In this document: positions 36,180-48,479 of the stretch, one piece after another
How positions within the stretch are numbered: position 1 is the stretch's first letter
How the letters are laid out: every line of letters begins with the position of its first letter
Source: Henricia sp. BOLD:AAB3569
Lineage: Eukaryota > Echinodermata > Asteroidea > Spinulosida > Echinasteridae
Length of the DNA: 64,000 nt
Direction of reading: 5' to 3'
NCBI GenBank assembly: GCA_037783545.1
Contig: JBBELK010000110.1
Span: forward strand, 186,001 to 250,000
Notes under the pieces: model-generated
The model's database searches: none
Told to the model about the DNA's origin: nothing
What the model saw: only the letters and a program-made list of their open reading frames with translations
Translations under genes and position numbers: made by a program

Positions 36180-39100
36180 TTTTTTCTAAACTTTGAAATT
36201 TCTCTGCCATTTCCCGGCGAAAGTCTGTCAATTTTTTATGACAAGTGCGCAATATAGAGAGTTTAGGGCATGCAAAATTTGAAGTTCGTCGGAACATTTT
36301 TCGACCTCCAAATTTGCCGACGTTTGGACCACACTTTGACCAAATTGCCGAGCCAAACTGCGGTGCGTTAACGACAGTCCGAATGACTGAGCATGCGCAC
36401 AACTCAGGAGTACCCCAAAGAGGTGTGTACAGACAGCCACGGTTTGCGTGAGAGCAGTCAGGAAGCCTCAACCCAGTTTTTTCTAAACTTTGAAATTTCT
36501 CTGCCATTTCCCGGCGAAAGTCTGTCAATTTTTTATGACAAGTGCGCAATATAGAGAGTTTAGGGCATGCAAAATTTGAAGTTCGTCGGAACATTTTTCG
36601 ACCTCCAAATTTGCCGACGTTTGGACCACACTTTGACCAAATTGCCGAGCCAAACTGCGGTCCGTTAACGACAGTCCGAATGACTGAGCATGCGCACAAC
36701 TCAGGAGTACCCCAAAGAGGTGTGTACACACAGCCACGGTTTGCGTGAGAGCAGTCAGGAAGCCTCAACCCAGTTTTTTCTAAACTTTGAAATTTCTCTG
36801 CCATTTCCCGGCGAAAGTCTGTCAATTTTTTATGACAAGTGCGCAATATAGAGAGTTTAGGGCATGCACAATTTGAAGTTCGTCGGAACATTTTTCGACC
36901 TCCAAATTTGCCGACGTTTGGACCACACTTTGACCAAATTGCCGAGCCAAACTGCGGTGCGTTAACGACAGTCCGAATGACTGAGCATGCGCACAACTCA
37001 GGAGTACCCCAAAGAGGTGTGTACAGACAGCCACGGTTTGCGTGAGAGCAGTCAGGAAGCCTCAACCCAGTTTTTTCTAAACTTTGAAATTTCTCTGCCA
37101 TTTCCCGGCGAAAGTCTGTCAATTTTTTATGACAAGTGCGCAATATAGAGAGTTTAGGGCATGCAAAATTTGAAGTTCGTCGGAACATTTTTCGACCTCC
37201 AAATTTGCCGACGTTTGGACCACACTTTGACCAAATTGCCGAGCCAAACTGCGGTGCGTTAACGTCATTCCGAATGACTGAGCATGCGCACAACTCAGGA
37301 GTACCCCAAAGAGGTGTGTACAGACAGCCACGGTTTGCGTGAGAGCAGTCAGGAAGCCTCAACCCAGTTTTTTCTAAACTTTGAAATTTCTCTGCCATTT
37401 CCCGGCGAAAGTCTGTCATTTTTTTATGACAAGTGCGCAATATAGAGAGTTTAGGGCATGCAAAATTTGAAGTTCGTCGGAACATTTTTCGACCTCCAAA
37501 TTTGCCGACGTTTGGACCACACTTTGACCAAATTGCCGAGCCAAACTGCGGTGCGTTAACGACAGTCCGAATGACTGAGCATGCGCACAACTCAGGAGTA
37601 CCCCAAAGAGGTGTGTACAGACAGCCACGGTTTGCGTGAGAGCAGTCAAGAAGCCTCAACCCAGTTTTTTCTAAACTTTGAAATTTCTCTGCCATTTCCC
37701 GGCGAAAGTCTGTCAATTTGTTATGACAAGTGCGCAATATAGAGAGTTTAGGGCATGCAAAATTTGAAGTTCGTCGGAACATTTTTCGACCTCCAAATTT
37801 GCCGACGTTTGGACCACACTTTGACCAAATTGCCGAGCCAAACTGCGGTGCGTTAACGACAGTCCGAATGACTGAGCATGCGCACAACTCAGGAGTACCC
37901 CAAAGAGGTGTGTACAGACAGCCACGGTTTGCGTGAGAGCAGCAGTCAGGAAGCCTCAACCCAGTTTTTTCTAAACTTTGAAATTTCTCTGCCATTTCCC
38001 GGCGAAAGTCTGTCAATTTTTTTATGACAAGTGCGCAATATAGAGAGTTTAGGGCATGCAAAATTTGAAGTTCGTCGGAACATTTTTCGACCTCCAAATT
38101 TGCCGACGTTTGGACCACACTTTGACCAAATTGCCGAGCCAAACTGCGGTGCGTTAACGACAGTCCGAATGACTGAGCATGCGCACAACTCAGGAGTACC
38201 CCAAAGAGGTGTGTACAGACAGCCACGGTTTGCGTGAGAGCAGTCAGGAAGCCTCAACCCAGTTTTTTCTAAACTTTGAAATTTCTCTGCCATTTCCCGG
38301 CGAAAGTCTGTCAATTTTTTTATGACAAGTGCGCAATATAGAGAGTTTAGGGCATGCAAAATTTGAAGTTCGTCGGAACATTTTTCGACCTCCAAATTTG
38401 CCGACGTTTGGACCACACTTTGACCAAATTGCCGAGCCAAACTGCGGTGCGTTAACGACAGTCCGAATGACTGAGCATGCGCACAACTCAGGAGTACCCC
38501 AAAGAGGTGTGTACAGACAGCCTCGGTTTGCGTGAGAGCAGTCAGGAAGCCTCAACCCAATTTTTTCTAAACTTTGAAATTTCTCTGCCATTTCCCGGCG
38601 AAAGTCTGTCAATTTTTTATGACAAGTGCGCAATATAGAGAGTTTAGGGCAGGCAAAATTTGAAGTTCGTCGGAACATTTTTCGACCTTCAAATTTGCCG
38701 ACGTTTGGACCACACTTTGACCAAATTGCCGAGCCAAACTGCGGTGCGTTAACGACAGTCCGAATGACTGAGCATGCGCACAACTCAGGAGTACCCCAAA
38801 GAGGTGTGTACAGACAGCCACGGTTTGCGTGATAGCAGTCAGGAAGCCTCAACCCAGTTTTTTTCTAAACTTTGAAATTTCTCTGCCATTTCCCGGCGAA
38901 AGTCTGTCAATTTTTTATGACAAGTGCGCAATATAGAGAGTTTAGGGCATGCAAAATTTGAAGTTCGTCGGAACATTTTTCGACCTCCAAATTTGCCGAC
39001 GTTTGGACCACACTTTGACCAAATTGCCGAGCCAAACTGCGGTGCGTTAACGACAGTCCGAATGACTGAGCATGCGCACAACTCAGGAGTCCCCCAAAGA

Positions 39101-42100
39101 GGTGTGTACAGACAGCCACGGTTTGCGTGAGAGCAGTCAGGAAGCCTCAACCCAGTTTTTTCTAAACTTTGAAATTTCTCTGCCATTTCCAGGCGAAAGT
39201 CTGTCAATTTTTTATGACAAGTGCGCAATATAGAGAGTTTAGGGCATGCAAAATTTGAAGTTCGTCGGAACATTTTTCGACCTCCAAATTTGCCGACGTT
39301 TGGACCACACTTTGACCAAATTGCCGAGCCAAACTGCGGTGCGTTAACGACAGTCCGAATGACTGAGCATGCGCACAACTCAGGAGTACCCCAAAGAGGT
39401 GTGTACAGACAGCCACGGTTTGCGTGAGAGCAGTCAGGAAGCCTCAACCCAGTTTTTTCTAAACTTTGAAATTTCTCTGCCATTTCCCGGCGAAAGTCTG
39501 TCAATTTGTTATGACAAGTGCGCAATATAGAGAGTTTAGGGCATGCAAAATTTGAAGTTCGTCGGAACATTTTTCGACCTCCAAATTTGCCGACGTTTGG
39601 ACCACACTTTGACCAAATTGCCGAGCCAAACTGCGGTGCGTTAACGACAGTCCGAATGACTGAGCATGCGCACAACTCAGGAGTACCCCAAAGAGGTGTG
39701 TACAGACAGCCACGGTTTGCGTGAGAGCAGCAGTCAGGAAGCCTCAACCCAGTTTTTTCTAAACTTTGAAATTTCTCTGCCATTTCCCGGCGAAAGTCTG
39801 TCAATTTTTTTATGACAAGTGCGCAATATAGAGAGTTTAGGGCATGCAAAATTTGAAGTTCGTCGGAACATTTTTCGACCTCCAAATTTGCCGACGTTTG
39901 GACCACACTTTGACCAAATTGCCGAGCCAAACTGCGGTGCGTTAACGACAGTCCGAATGACTGAGCATGCGCACAACTCAGGAGTACCCCAAAGAGGTGT
40001 GTACAGACAGCCACGGTTTGCGTGAGAGCAGTCAGGAAGCCTCAACCCAGTTTTTTCTAAACTTTGAAATTTCTCTGCCATTTCCCGGCGAAAGTCTGTC
40101 AATTTTTTATGACAAGTGCGCAATATAGAGAGTTTAGGGCATGCAAAATTTGAAGTTCGTCGGAACATTTTTGGACCTCCAAATTTGCCGACGTTTGGAC
40201 CACACTTTGACCAAATTGCCGAGCCAAACTGCGGTGCGTTAACGACAGTCCGAATGACTGAGCATGCGCACAACTCAGGAGTACCCCAAAGAGGTGTGTA
40301 CAGACAGCCACGGTTTGCGTGAGAGCAGTCAGGAAGCCTCAACCCAGTTTTTTCTAAACTTTGAAATTTCTCTGCCATTTCCCGGCGAAAGTCTGTCAAT
40401 TTTTTATGACAAGTGCGCAATATAGAGAGTTTAGGGCATGCAAAATTTGAAGTTCGTCGGAACATTTTTCGACCTCCAAATTTGCCGAAGTTTGGACCAC
40501 ACTTTGACCAAATTGCCGAGCCAAACTGCGGTGCGTTAACGACAGTCCGAATGACTGAGCATGCGCACAACTCAGGAGTACCCCAAAGAGGTGTGTACAG
40601 ACAGCCACGGTTTGCGTGAGAGCAGTCAGGAAGCCTCAACCCAGTTTTTTCTAAACTTTGAAATTTCTCTGCCATTTCCCGGCGAAAGTCTGTCAATTTT
40701 TTATGACAAGTGCGCAATATAGAGAGTTTAGGGCATGCAAAATTTGAAGTTCGTCGGAACATTTTTGGACCTCCAAATTTGCCGACGTTTGGACCACACT
40801 TTGACCAAATTGCCGAGCCAAACTGCGGTGCGTTAACGACAGTCCGAATGACTGAGCATGCGCACAACTCAGGAGTACCCCAAAGAGGTGTGTACAGACA
40901 GCCACGGTTTGCGTGAGAGCAGTCAGGAAGCCTCAACCCATTTTTTTCTAAACTTTGAAATTTCTCTGCCATTTCCCGGCGAAAGTCTGTCAATTTTTTA
41001 TGACAAGTGCGCAATATAGAGAGTTTAGGGCATGCAAAATTTGAAGTTCGTCGGAACATTTTTCGACCTCCAAATTTGCCGACGTTTGGACCACACTTTG
41101 ACCAAATTGCCGAGCCAAACTGCGGTGCGTTAACGACAGTCCGAATGACTGAGCATGCGCACAACTCAGGAGTACCCCAAAGAGGTGTGTACAGACAGCC
41201 ACGGTTTGCGTGAGAGCAGTCAGGAAGCCTCAACCCAGTTTTTTCTAAACTTTGAAATTTCTCTGCCATTTCCCGGCGAAAGTCTGTCAATTTTTTATGA
41301 CAAGTGCGCAATATAGAGAGTTTAGGGCATGCAAAATTTGAAGTTCGTCGGAACATTTTTCGACCTCCAAATTTGCCGACGTTTGGACCACACTTTGACC
41401 AAATTGCCGAGCCAAACTGCGGTGCGTTAACGACAGTCCGAATGACTGAGCATGCGCACAACTCAGGAGTACCCCAAAGAGGTGTGTACAGACAGCCACG
41501 GTTTGCGTGAGAGCAGTCAGGAAGCCTCAACCCAGGTTTTTCTAAACTTTGAAATTTCTCTGCCATTTCCCGGCGAAAGTCTGTCAATTTTTTATGACAA
41601 GTGCGCAATATAGAGAGTTTAGGGCATGCAAAATTTGAAGTTCGTCGGAACATTTTTCGACCTCCAAATTTGCCGACGTTTGGACCACACTTTGACCAAA
41701 TTGCCGAGCCAAACTGCGGTGCGTTAACGACAGTCCGAATGACTGAGCATGCGCACAACTCAGGAGTACCCCAAAGAGGTGTGTACAGACAGCCACGGTT
41801 TGCGTGAGAGCAGTCAGGAAGCCTCAACCCAGTTTTTTCTAAACTTTGAAATTTCTCTGCCATTTCCCGGCGAAAGTCTGTCATTTTTTTATGACAAGTG
41901 CGCAATATAGAGAGTTTAGGGCATGCAAAATTTGAAGTTCGTCGGAACATTTTTCGACCTCCAAATTTGCCGACGTTTGGACCACACTTTGACCAAATTG
42001 CCGAGCCAAACTGCGGTGCGTTAACGACAGTCCGAATGACTGAGCATGCGCACAACTCAGGAGTACCCCAAAGAGGTGTGTACAGACAGCCACGGTTTGC

Positions 42101-43071
42101 GTGAGAGCAGTCAGGAAGCCTCAACCCATTTTTTTCTAAACTTTGAAATTTCTCTGCCATTTCCCGGCGAAAGTCTGTCAATTTTTTATGACAAGTGCGC
42201 AATATAGAGAGTTTAGGGCATGCAAAATTTGAAGTTCGTCGGAACATTTTTCGACCTCCAAATTTGCCGACGTTTGGACCACACTTTGACCAAATTGCCG
42301 AGCCAAACTGCGGTGCGTTAACGACAGTCCGAATGACTGAGCATGCGCACAACTCAGGAGTACCCCAAAGAGGTGTGTACAGACAGCCACGGTTTGCGTG
42401 AGAGCAGTCAGGAAGCCTCAACCCAGTTTTTTCTAAACTTTGAAATTTCTCTGCCATTTCCCGGCGAAAGTCTGTCAATTTTTTATGACAAGTGCGCAAT
42501 ATAGAGAGTTTAGGGCATGCAAAATTTGAAGTTCGTCGGAACATTTTTCGACCTCCAAATTTGCCGACGTTTGGACCACACTTTGACCAAATTGCCGAGC
42601 CAAACTGCGGTGCGTTAACGACAGTCCGAATGACTGAGCATGCGCACAACTCAGGAGTACCCCAAAGAGGTGTGTACAGACAGCCACGGTTTGCGTGAGA
42701 GCAGTCAGGAAGCCTCAACCCAGGTTTTTCTAAACTTTGAAATTTCTCTGCCATTTCCCGGCGAAAGTCTGTCAATTTTTTATGACAAGTGCGCAATATA
42801 GAGAGTTTAGGGCATGCAAAATTTGAAGTTCGTCGGAACATTTTTCGACCTCCAAATTTGCCGACGTTTGGACCACACTTTGACCAAATTGCCGAGCCAA
42901 ACTGCGGTGCGTTAACGACAGTCCGAATGACTGAGCATGCGCACAACTCAGGAGTACCCCAAAGAGGTGTGTACAGACAGCCACGGTTTGCGTGAGAGCA
43001 GTCAGGAAGCCTCAACCCAGTTTTTTCTAAACTTTGAAATTTCTCTGCCATTTCCCGGCGAAAGTCTGTCA
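36180..43071. repeat. Apparently identical 6.9 kb duplicated core, copy 2
   Basis: Partner of 27,558-34,449 at offset 8,622 bp. The first base after the match, T at 43,072, creates TCATTTTTTTATG. This is the marker expected there if the four-monomer repeat inside the block continued, so copy 2 preserves the four-monomer pattern one step further than copy 1. Confidence 0.85.
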
Positions 43072-43085
43072 TTTTTTTATGACAA
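40710..43085. repeat. Four-monomer higher-order repeat within copy 2 (1,188 bp, two copies)
   Basis: The units are 40,710-41,897 and 41,898-43,085, with the same marker order as at 32,088-34,463. Here both units end with TCATTTTTTTATG (near 41,883 and 43,071), so this pair is complete. Confidence 0.85.
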
Positions 43086-43384
43086 GTGCGCAATATAGAG
43101 AGTTTAGGGCATGCAAAATTTGAAGTTCGTCGGAACATTTTTCGACCTCCAAATTTGCCGACGTTTGGACCACACTTTGACCAAATTGCCGAGCCAAACT
43201 GCGGTGCGTTAACGACAGTCCGAATGACTGAGCATGCGCACAACTCAGGAGTACCCCAAAGAGGTGTGTACAGACAGCCACGGTTTGCGTGAGAGCAGTC
43301 AGGAAGCCTCAACCCAGTTTTTTCTAAACTTTGAAATTTCTCTGCCATTTCCCGGCGAAAGTCTGTCAATTTTTTTAATGACAA

Positions 43385-45551
43385 GTGCGCAATATAGAGA
43401 GTTTAGGGCATGCAAAATTTGAAGTTCGTCGGAACATTTTTCGACCTCCAAATTTGCCGACGTTTGGACCACACTTTGACCAAATTGCCGAGCCAAACTG
43501 CGGTGCGTTAACGACAGTCCGAATGACTGAGCATGCGCACAACTCAGGAGTACCCCAAAGAGGTGTGTACAGACAGCCACGGTTTGCGTGAGAGCAGTCA
43601 GGAAGCCTCAACCCAGTTTTTTCTAAACTTTGAAATTTCTCTGCCATTTCCCGGCGAAAGTCTGTCAATTTTTTATGACAAGTGCGCAATATAGAGAGTT
43701 TAGGGCATGCAAAATTTGAAGTTCGTCGGAACATTTTTCGACCTCCAAATTTGCCGACGTTTGGACCACACTTTGACCAAATTGTCGAGCCAAACTGCGG
43801 TGCGTTAACGACAGTCCGAATGACTGAGCATGCGCACAACTCAGGAGTACCCCAAAGAGGTGTGTACAGACAGCCACGGTTTGCGTGAGAGCAGTCAGGA
43901 AGCCTCAACCCAGTTTTTTCTAAACTTTGAAATTTCTCTGCCCATTTCCCGGCGAAAGTCTGTCAATTTTTTATGACAAGTGCGCAATATAGAGAGTTTA
44001 GGGCATGCAAAATTTGAAGTTCGTCGGAACATTTTTCGACCTCCAAATTTGCCGACGTTTGGACCACGCTTTGACCAAATTGCCGAGCCAAACTGCGGTG
44101 CGTTAACGACAGTCCGAATGACTGAGCATGCGCACAACTCAGGAGTACCCCAAAGAGGTGTGTACAGACAGCCACGGTTTGCGTGAGAGCAGTCAGGAAG
44201 CCTCAACCCAGTTTTGTCTAAACTTTGAAATTTCTCTGCCATTTCCCGGCGAAAGTCTGTCAATTTTTTATGACAAGTGCGCAATATAGAGAGTTTAGGG
44301 CATGCAAAATTTGAAGTTCGTCGGAACATTTTTCGACCTCCAAATTTGCCGACGTTTGGACCACACTTTGACCAAATTGCCGAGCCAAACTGCGGTGCGT
44401 TAACGACAGTCCGAATGACTGAGCATGCGCACAACTCAGGAGTACCCCAAAGAGGTGTGTACAGACAGCCACGGTTTGCGTGAGAGCAGTCAGGAAGCCT
44501 CAACCCAGTTTTTTCTAAACTTTGAAATTTCTCTGCCATTTCCCGGCGAAAGTCTGTCAATTTTGTATGACAAGTGCGCAATATAGAGAGTTTAGGGCAT
44601 GCAAAATTTGAAGTTCGTCGGAACATTTTTCGACCTCCAAATTTGCCGACGTTTGGACCACACTTTGACCAAATTGCCGAGCCAAAATGCGGTGCGTTAA
44701 CGACAGTCCGAATGACTGAGCATGCGCACAACTCAGGAGTACCCCAAAGAGGTGTGTACAGACAGCCACGGTTTGCGTGAGAGCAGTCAGGAAGCCTCAA
44801 CCCAGTTTTTTCTAAACTTTGAAATTTCTCTGCCATTTCCCGGCGAAAGTCTGTCATTTTTTTATGACAAGTGCGCAATATAGAGATTTTAGGGCATGCA
44901 AAATTTGAAGTTCGTCGGAACATTTTTCGACCTCCAAATTTGCCGACGTTTGGACCACACTTTGACCAAATTGCCGAGCCAAACTGCGGTGCGTTAACGA
45001 CAGTCCGAATGACTGAGCATGCGCACAACTCAGGAGTACCCCAAAGAGGTGTGTACAGACAGCCACGGTTTGCGTGAGAGCAGTCAGGAAGCCTCAACCC
45101 AGTTTTGTCTAAACTTTGAAATTTCTCTGCCATTTCCCGGCGAAAGTCTGTCAATTTTTTATGACAAGTGCGCAATATAGAGAGTTTAGGGCATGCAAAA
45201 TTTGAAGTTCGTCGGAACATTTTTCGACCTCCAAATTTGCCGACGTTTGGACCACACTTTGACCAAATTGCCGAGCCAAACTGCGGTGCGTTAACGACAG
45301 TCCGAATGACTGAGCATGCGCACAACTCAGGAGTACCCCAAAGTGGTGTGTACAGACAGCCACGGTTTGCGTGAGAGCAGTCAGGAAGCCTCAACCCATT
45401 TTTTTCTAAACTTTGAAATTTCTCTGCCATTTCCCGGCGAAAGTCTGTCAATTTTTTATGACAAGTGCGCAATATAGAGAGTTTAGGGCATGCAAAATTT
45501 GAAGTTCGTCGGAACATTTTTCGACCTCCAAATTTGCCGACGTTTGGACCA
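43385..45551. repeat. Duplicated block with EPKC-type variants, copy 1 (about 2.17 kb)
   Basis: This block matches 46,016-48,479. Shared markers in order are an upstream TTTTAATG form, ATTGTCGAGCC, GACCACGCTTTG, TTTTGTCTAAAC, TTTTGTATG with CCAAAATGCGG, TCATTTTTTTATG with AGAGATTTTAGG, TTTTGTCTAAAC, and AAAGTGGTG with CCCATTTTTTT. The offset is 2,631 bp in the first part and 2,927 bp in the second, because the partner contains one additional monomer and this copy has an extra C near 43,941. The right limit is CACACTTTG here, against CACGCTTTG at 48,480. Confidence 0.85.
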
Positions 45552-45763
45552 CACTTTGACCAAATTGCCGAGCCAAACTGCGGTGCGTTAACGACAGTCC
45601 GAATGACTGAGCATGCGCACAACTCAGGAGTACCCCAAAGAGGTGTGTACAGACAGCCACGGTTTGCGTGAGAGCAGTCAGGAAGCCTCAACCCAGTTTT
45701 TTCTAAACTTTGAAATTTCTCTGCCATTTCCCGGCGAAAGTCTGTCAATTTTTTTAATGACAA

Positions 45764-46015
45764 GTGCGCAATATAGAGAGTTTAGGGCATGCAAAATTTG
45801 AAGTTCGTCGGAACATTTTTCGACCTCCAAATTTGCCGACGTTTGGACCACACTTTGACCAAATTGCCGAGCCAAACTGCGGTGCGTTAACGACAGTCCG
45901 AATGACAGCCACGGTTTGCGTGAGAGCAGTCAGGAAGCCTCAACCCAGTTTTTTCTAAACTTTGAAATTTCTCTGCCATTTCCCGGCGAAAGTCTGTCAA
46001 TTTTTTTAATGACAA
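45764..46015. repeat. Shortened monomer with a 47 bp internal deletion (252 bp)
   Basis: The junction at 45,906/45,907 reads GAATGACAGCCACGG. Compared with the reference, monomer positions 144-190 are missing, including the second SphI site. The three bases GAC stand both just before the deletion (141-143) and at its end (188-190), which is microhomology consistent with slippage or microhomology-mediated repair. Apart from the degraded 57.6-59.1 kb stretch, it is the only monomer far from 297 bp. Length check: 297 plus 2 (TTTTAATG form) minus 47 gives 252. Confidence 0.93.
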
Positions 46016-48479
46016 GTGCGCAATATAGAGAGTTTAGGGCATGCAAAATTTGAAGTTCGTCGGAACATTTTTCGACCTCCAAATTTGCCGACGTTTGGAC
46101 CACACTTTGACCAAATTGCCGAGCCAAACTGCGGTGCGTTAACGACAGTCCGAATGACTGAGCATGCGCACAACTCAGGAGTACCCCAAAGAGGTGTGTA
46201 CAGACAGCCACGGTTTGCGTGAGAGCAGTCAGGAAGCCTCAACCCAGTTTTTTCTAAACTTTGAAATTTCTCTGCCATTTCCCGGCGAAAGTCTGTCAAT
46301 TTTTTATGACAAGTGCGCAATATAGAGAGTTTAGGGCATGCAAAATTTGAAGTTCGTCGGAACATTTTTCGACCTCCAAATTTGCCGACGTTTGGACCAC
46401 ACTTTGACCAAATTGTCGAGCCAAACTGCGGTGCGTTAACGACAGTCCGAATGACTGAGCATGCGCACAACTCAGGAGTACCCCAAAGAGGTGTGTACAG
46501 ACAGCCACGGTTTGCGTGAGAGCAGTCAGGAAGCCTCAACCCAGTTTTTTCTAAACTTTGAAATTTCTCTGCCATTTCCCGGCGAAAGTCTGTCAATTTT
46601 TTATGACAAGTGCGCAATATAGAGAGTTTAGGGCATGCAAAATTTGAAGTTCGTCGGAACATTTTTCGACCTCCAAATTTGCCGACGTTTGGACCACACT
46701 TTGACCAAATTGCAGAGCCAAACTGCGGTGCGTTAACGACAGTCCGAATGACTGAGCATGCGCACAACTCAGGAGTACCCCAAAGAGGTGTGTACAGACA
46801 GCCACGGTTTGCGTGAGAGCAGTCAGGAAGCCTCAACCCAGTTTTGTCTAAACTTTGAAATTTCTCTGCCATTTCCCGGCGAAAGTCTGTCAATTTTTTA
46901 TGACAAGTGCGCAATATAGAGAGTTTAGGGCATGCAAAATTTGAAGTTCGTCGGAACATTTTTCGACCTCCAAATTTGCCGACGTTTGGACCACGCTTTG
47001 ACCAAATTGCCGAGCCAAACTGCGGTGCGTTAACGACAGTCCGAATGACTGAGCATGCGCACAACTCAGGAGTACCCCAAAGAGGTGTGTACAGACAGCC
47101 ACGGTTTGCGTGAGAGCAGTCAGGAAGCCTCAACCCAGTTTTGTCTAAACTTTGAAATTTCTCTGCCATTTCCCGGCGAAAGTCTGTCAATTTTTTATGA
47201 CAAGTGCGCAATATAGAGAGTTTAGGGCATGCAAAATTTGAAGTTCGTCGGAACATTTTTCGACCTCCAAATTTGCCGACGTTTGGACCACACTTTGACC
47301 AAATTGCCGAGCCAAACTGCGGTGCGTTAACGACAGTCCGAATGACTGAGCATGCGCACAACTCAGGAGTACCCCAAAGAGGTGTGTACAGACAGCCACG
47401 GTTTGCGTGAGAGCAGTCAGGAAGCCTCAACCCAGTTTTTTCTAAACTTTGAAATTTCTCTGCCATTTCCCGGCGAAAGTCTGTCAATTTTGTATGACAA
47501 GTGCGCAATATAGAGAGTTTAGGGCATGCAAAATTTGAAGTTCGTCGGAACATTTTTCGACCTCCAAATTTGCCGACGTTTGGACCACACTTTGACCAAA
47601 TTGCCGAGCCAAAATGCGGTGCGTTAACGACAGTCCGAATGACTGAGCATGCGCACAACTCAGGAGTACCCCAAAGAGGTGTGTACAGACAGCCACGGTT
47701 TGCGTGAGAGCAGTCAGGAAGCCTCAACCCAGTTTTTTCTAAACTTTGAAATTTCTCTGCCATTTCCCGGCGAAAGTCTGTCATTTTTTTATGACAAGTG
47801 CGCAATATAGAGATTTTAGGGCATGCAAAATTTGAAGTTCGTCGGAACATTTTTCGACCTCCAAATTTGCCGACGTTTGGACCACACTTTGACCAAATTG
47901 CCGAGCCAAACTGCGGTGCGTTAACGACAGTCCGAATGACTGAGCATGCGCACAACTCAGGAGTACCCCAAAGAGGTGTGTACAGACAGCCACGGTTTGC
48001 GTGAGAGCAGTCAGGAAGCCTCAACCCAGTTTTGTCTAAACTTTGAAATTTCTCTGCCATTTCCCGGCGAAAGTCTGTCAATTTTTTATGACAAGTGCGC
48101 AATATAGAGAGTTTAGGGCATGCAAAATTTGAAGTTCGTCGGAACATTTTTCGACCTCCAAATTTGCCGACGTTTGGACCACACTTTGACCAAATTGCCG
48201 AGCCAAACTGCGGTGCGTTAACGACAGTCCGAATGACTGAGCATGCGCACAACTCAGGAGTACCCCAAAGTGGTGTGTACAGACAGCCACGGTTTGCGTG
48301 AGAGCAGTCAGGAAGCCTCAACCCATTTTTTTCTAAACTTTGAAATTTCTCTGCCATTTCCCGGCGAAAGTCTGTCAATTTTTTATGACAAGTGCGCAAT
48401 ATAGAGAGTTTAGGGCATGCAAAATTTGAAGTTCGTCGGAACATTTTTCGACCTCCAAATTTGCCGACGTTTGGACCAC
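46016..48479. repeat. Duplicated block with EPKC-type variants, copy 2 (about 2.46 kb, one monomer longer)
   Basis: Partner of 43,385-45,551. The additional monomer is 46,610-46,906, with GCAGAGCC near 46,713 and TTTTGTCTAAAC at its end. The latter marker is shared with the following monomer, suggesting that the extra copy arose by local duplication or exchange. GCAGAGCC is otherwise seen in the 35,652 monomer. Confidence 0.85.

Larger units (their letters stand above)
35058..43384. repeat. 29-monomer higher-order unit, copy 2 (28 monomers before it diverges)
   Basis: Second copy of the unit at 26,434. Its third monomer (35,652) differs from its counterpart at 27,028 by GCAGAGCC and a two-base loss in TTTTCTGCC. 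The monomer at 35,948 lacks the CAGCCTCGG seen at 27,520. After 43,071 the copies part: copy 1 continues to a GCGGTCCG/TACACACAG monomer at 34,761, whereas this copy continues with a TTTTAATG-form monomer. Confidence 0.88.

Noticed and set aside
45764-46015. Insertion or excision scar of a mobile element at the shortened monomer
   Set aside because: There is no inserted sequence, target-site duplication or terminal repeat. A simple 47 bp deletion with a three-base microhomology explains it.
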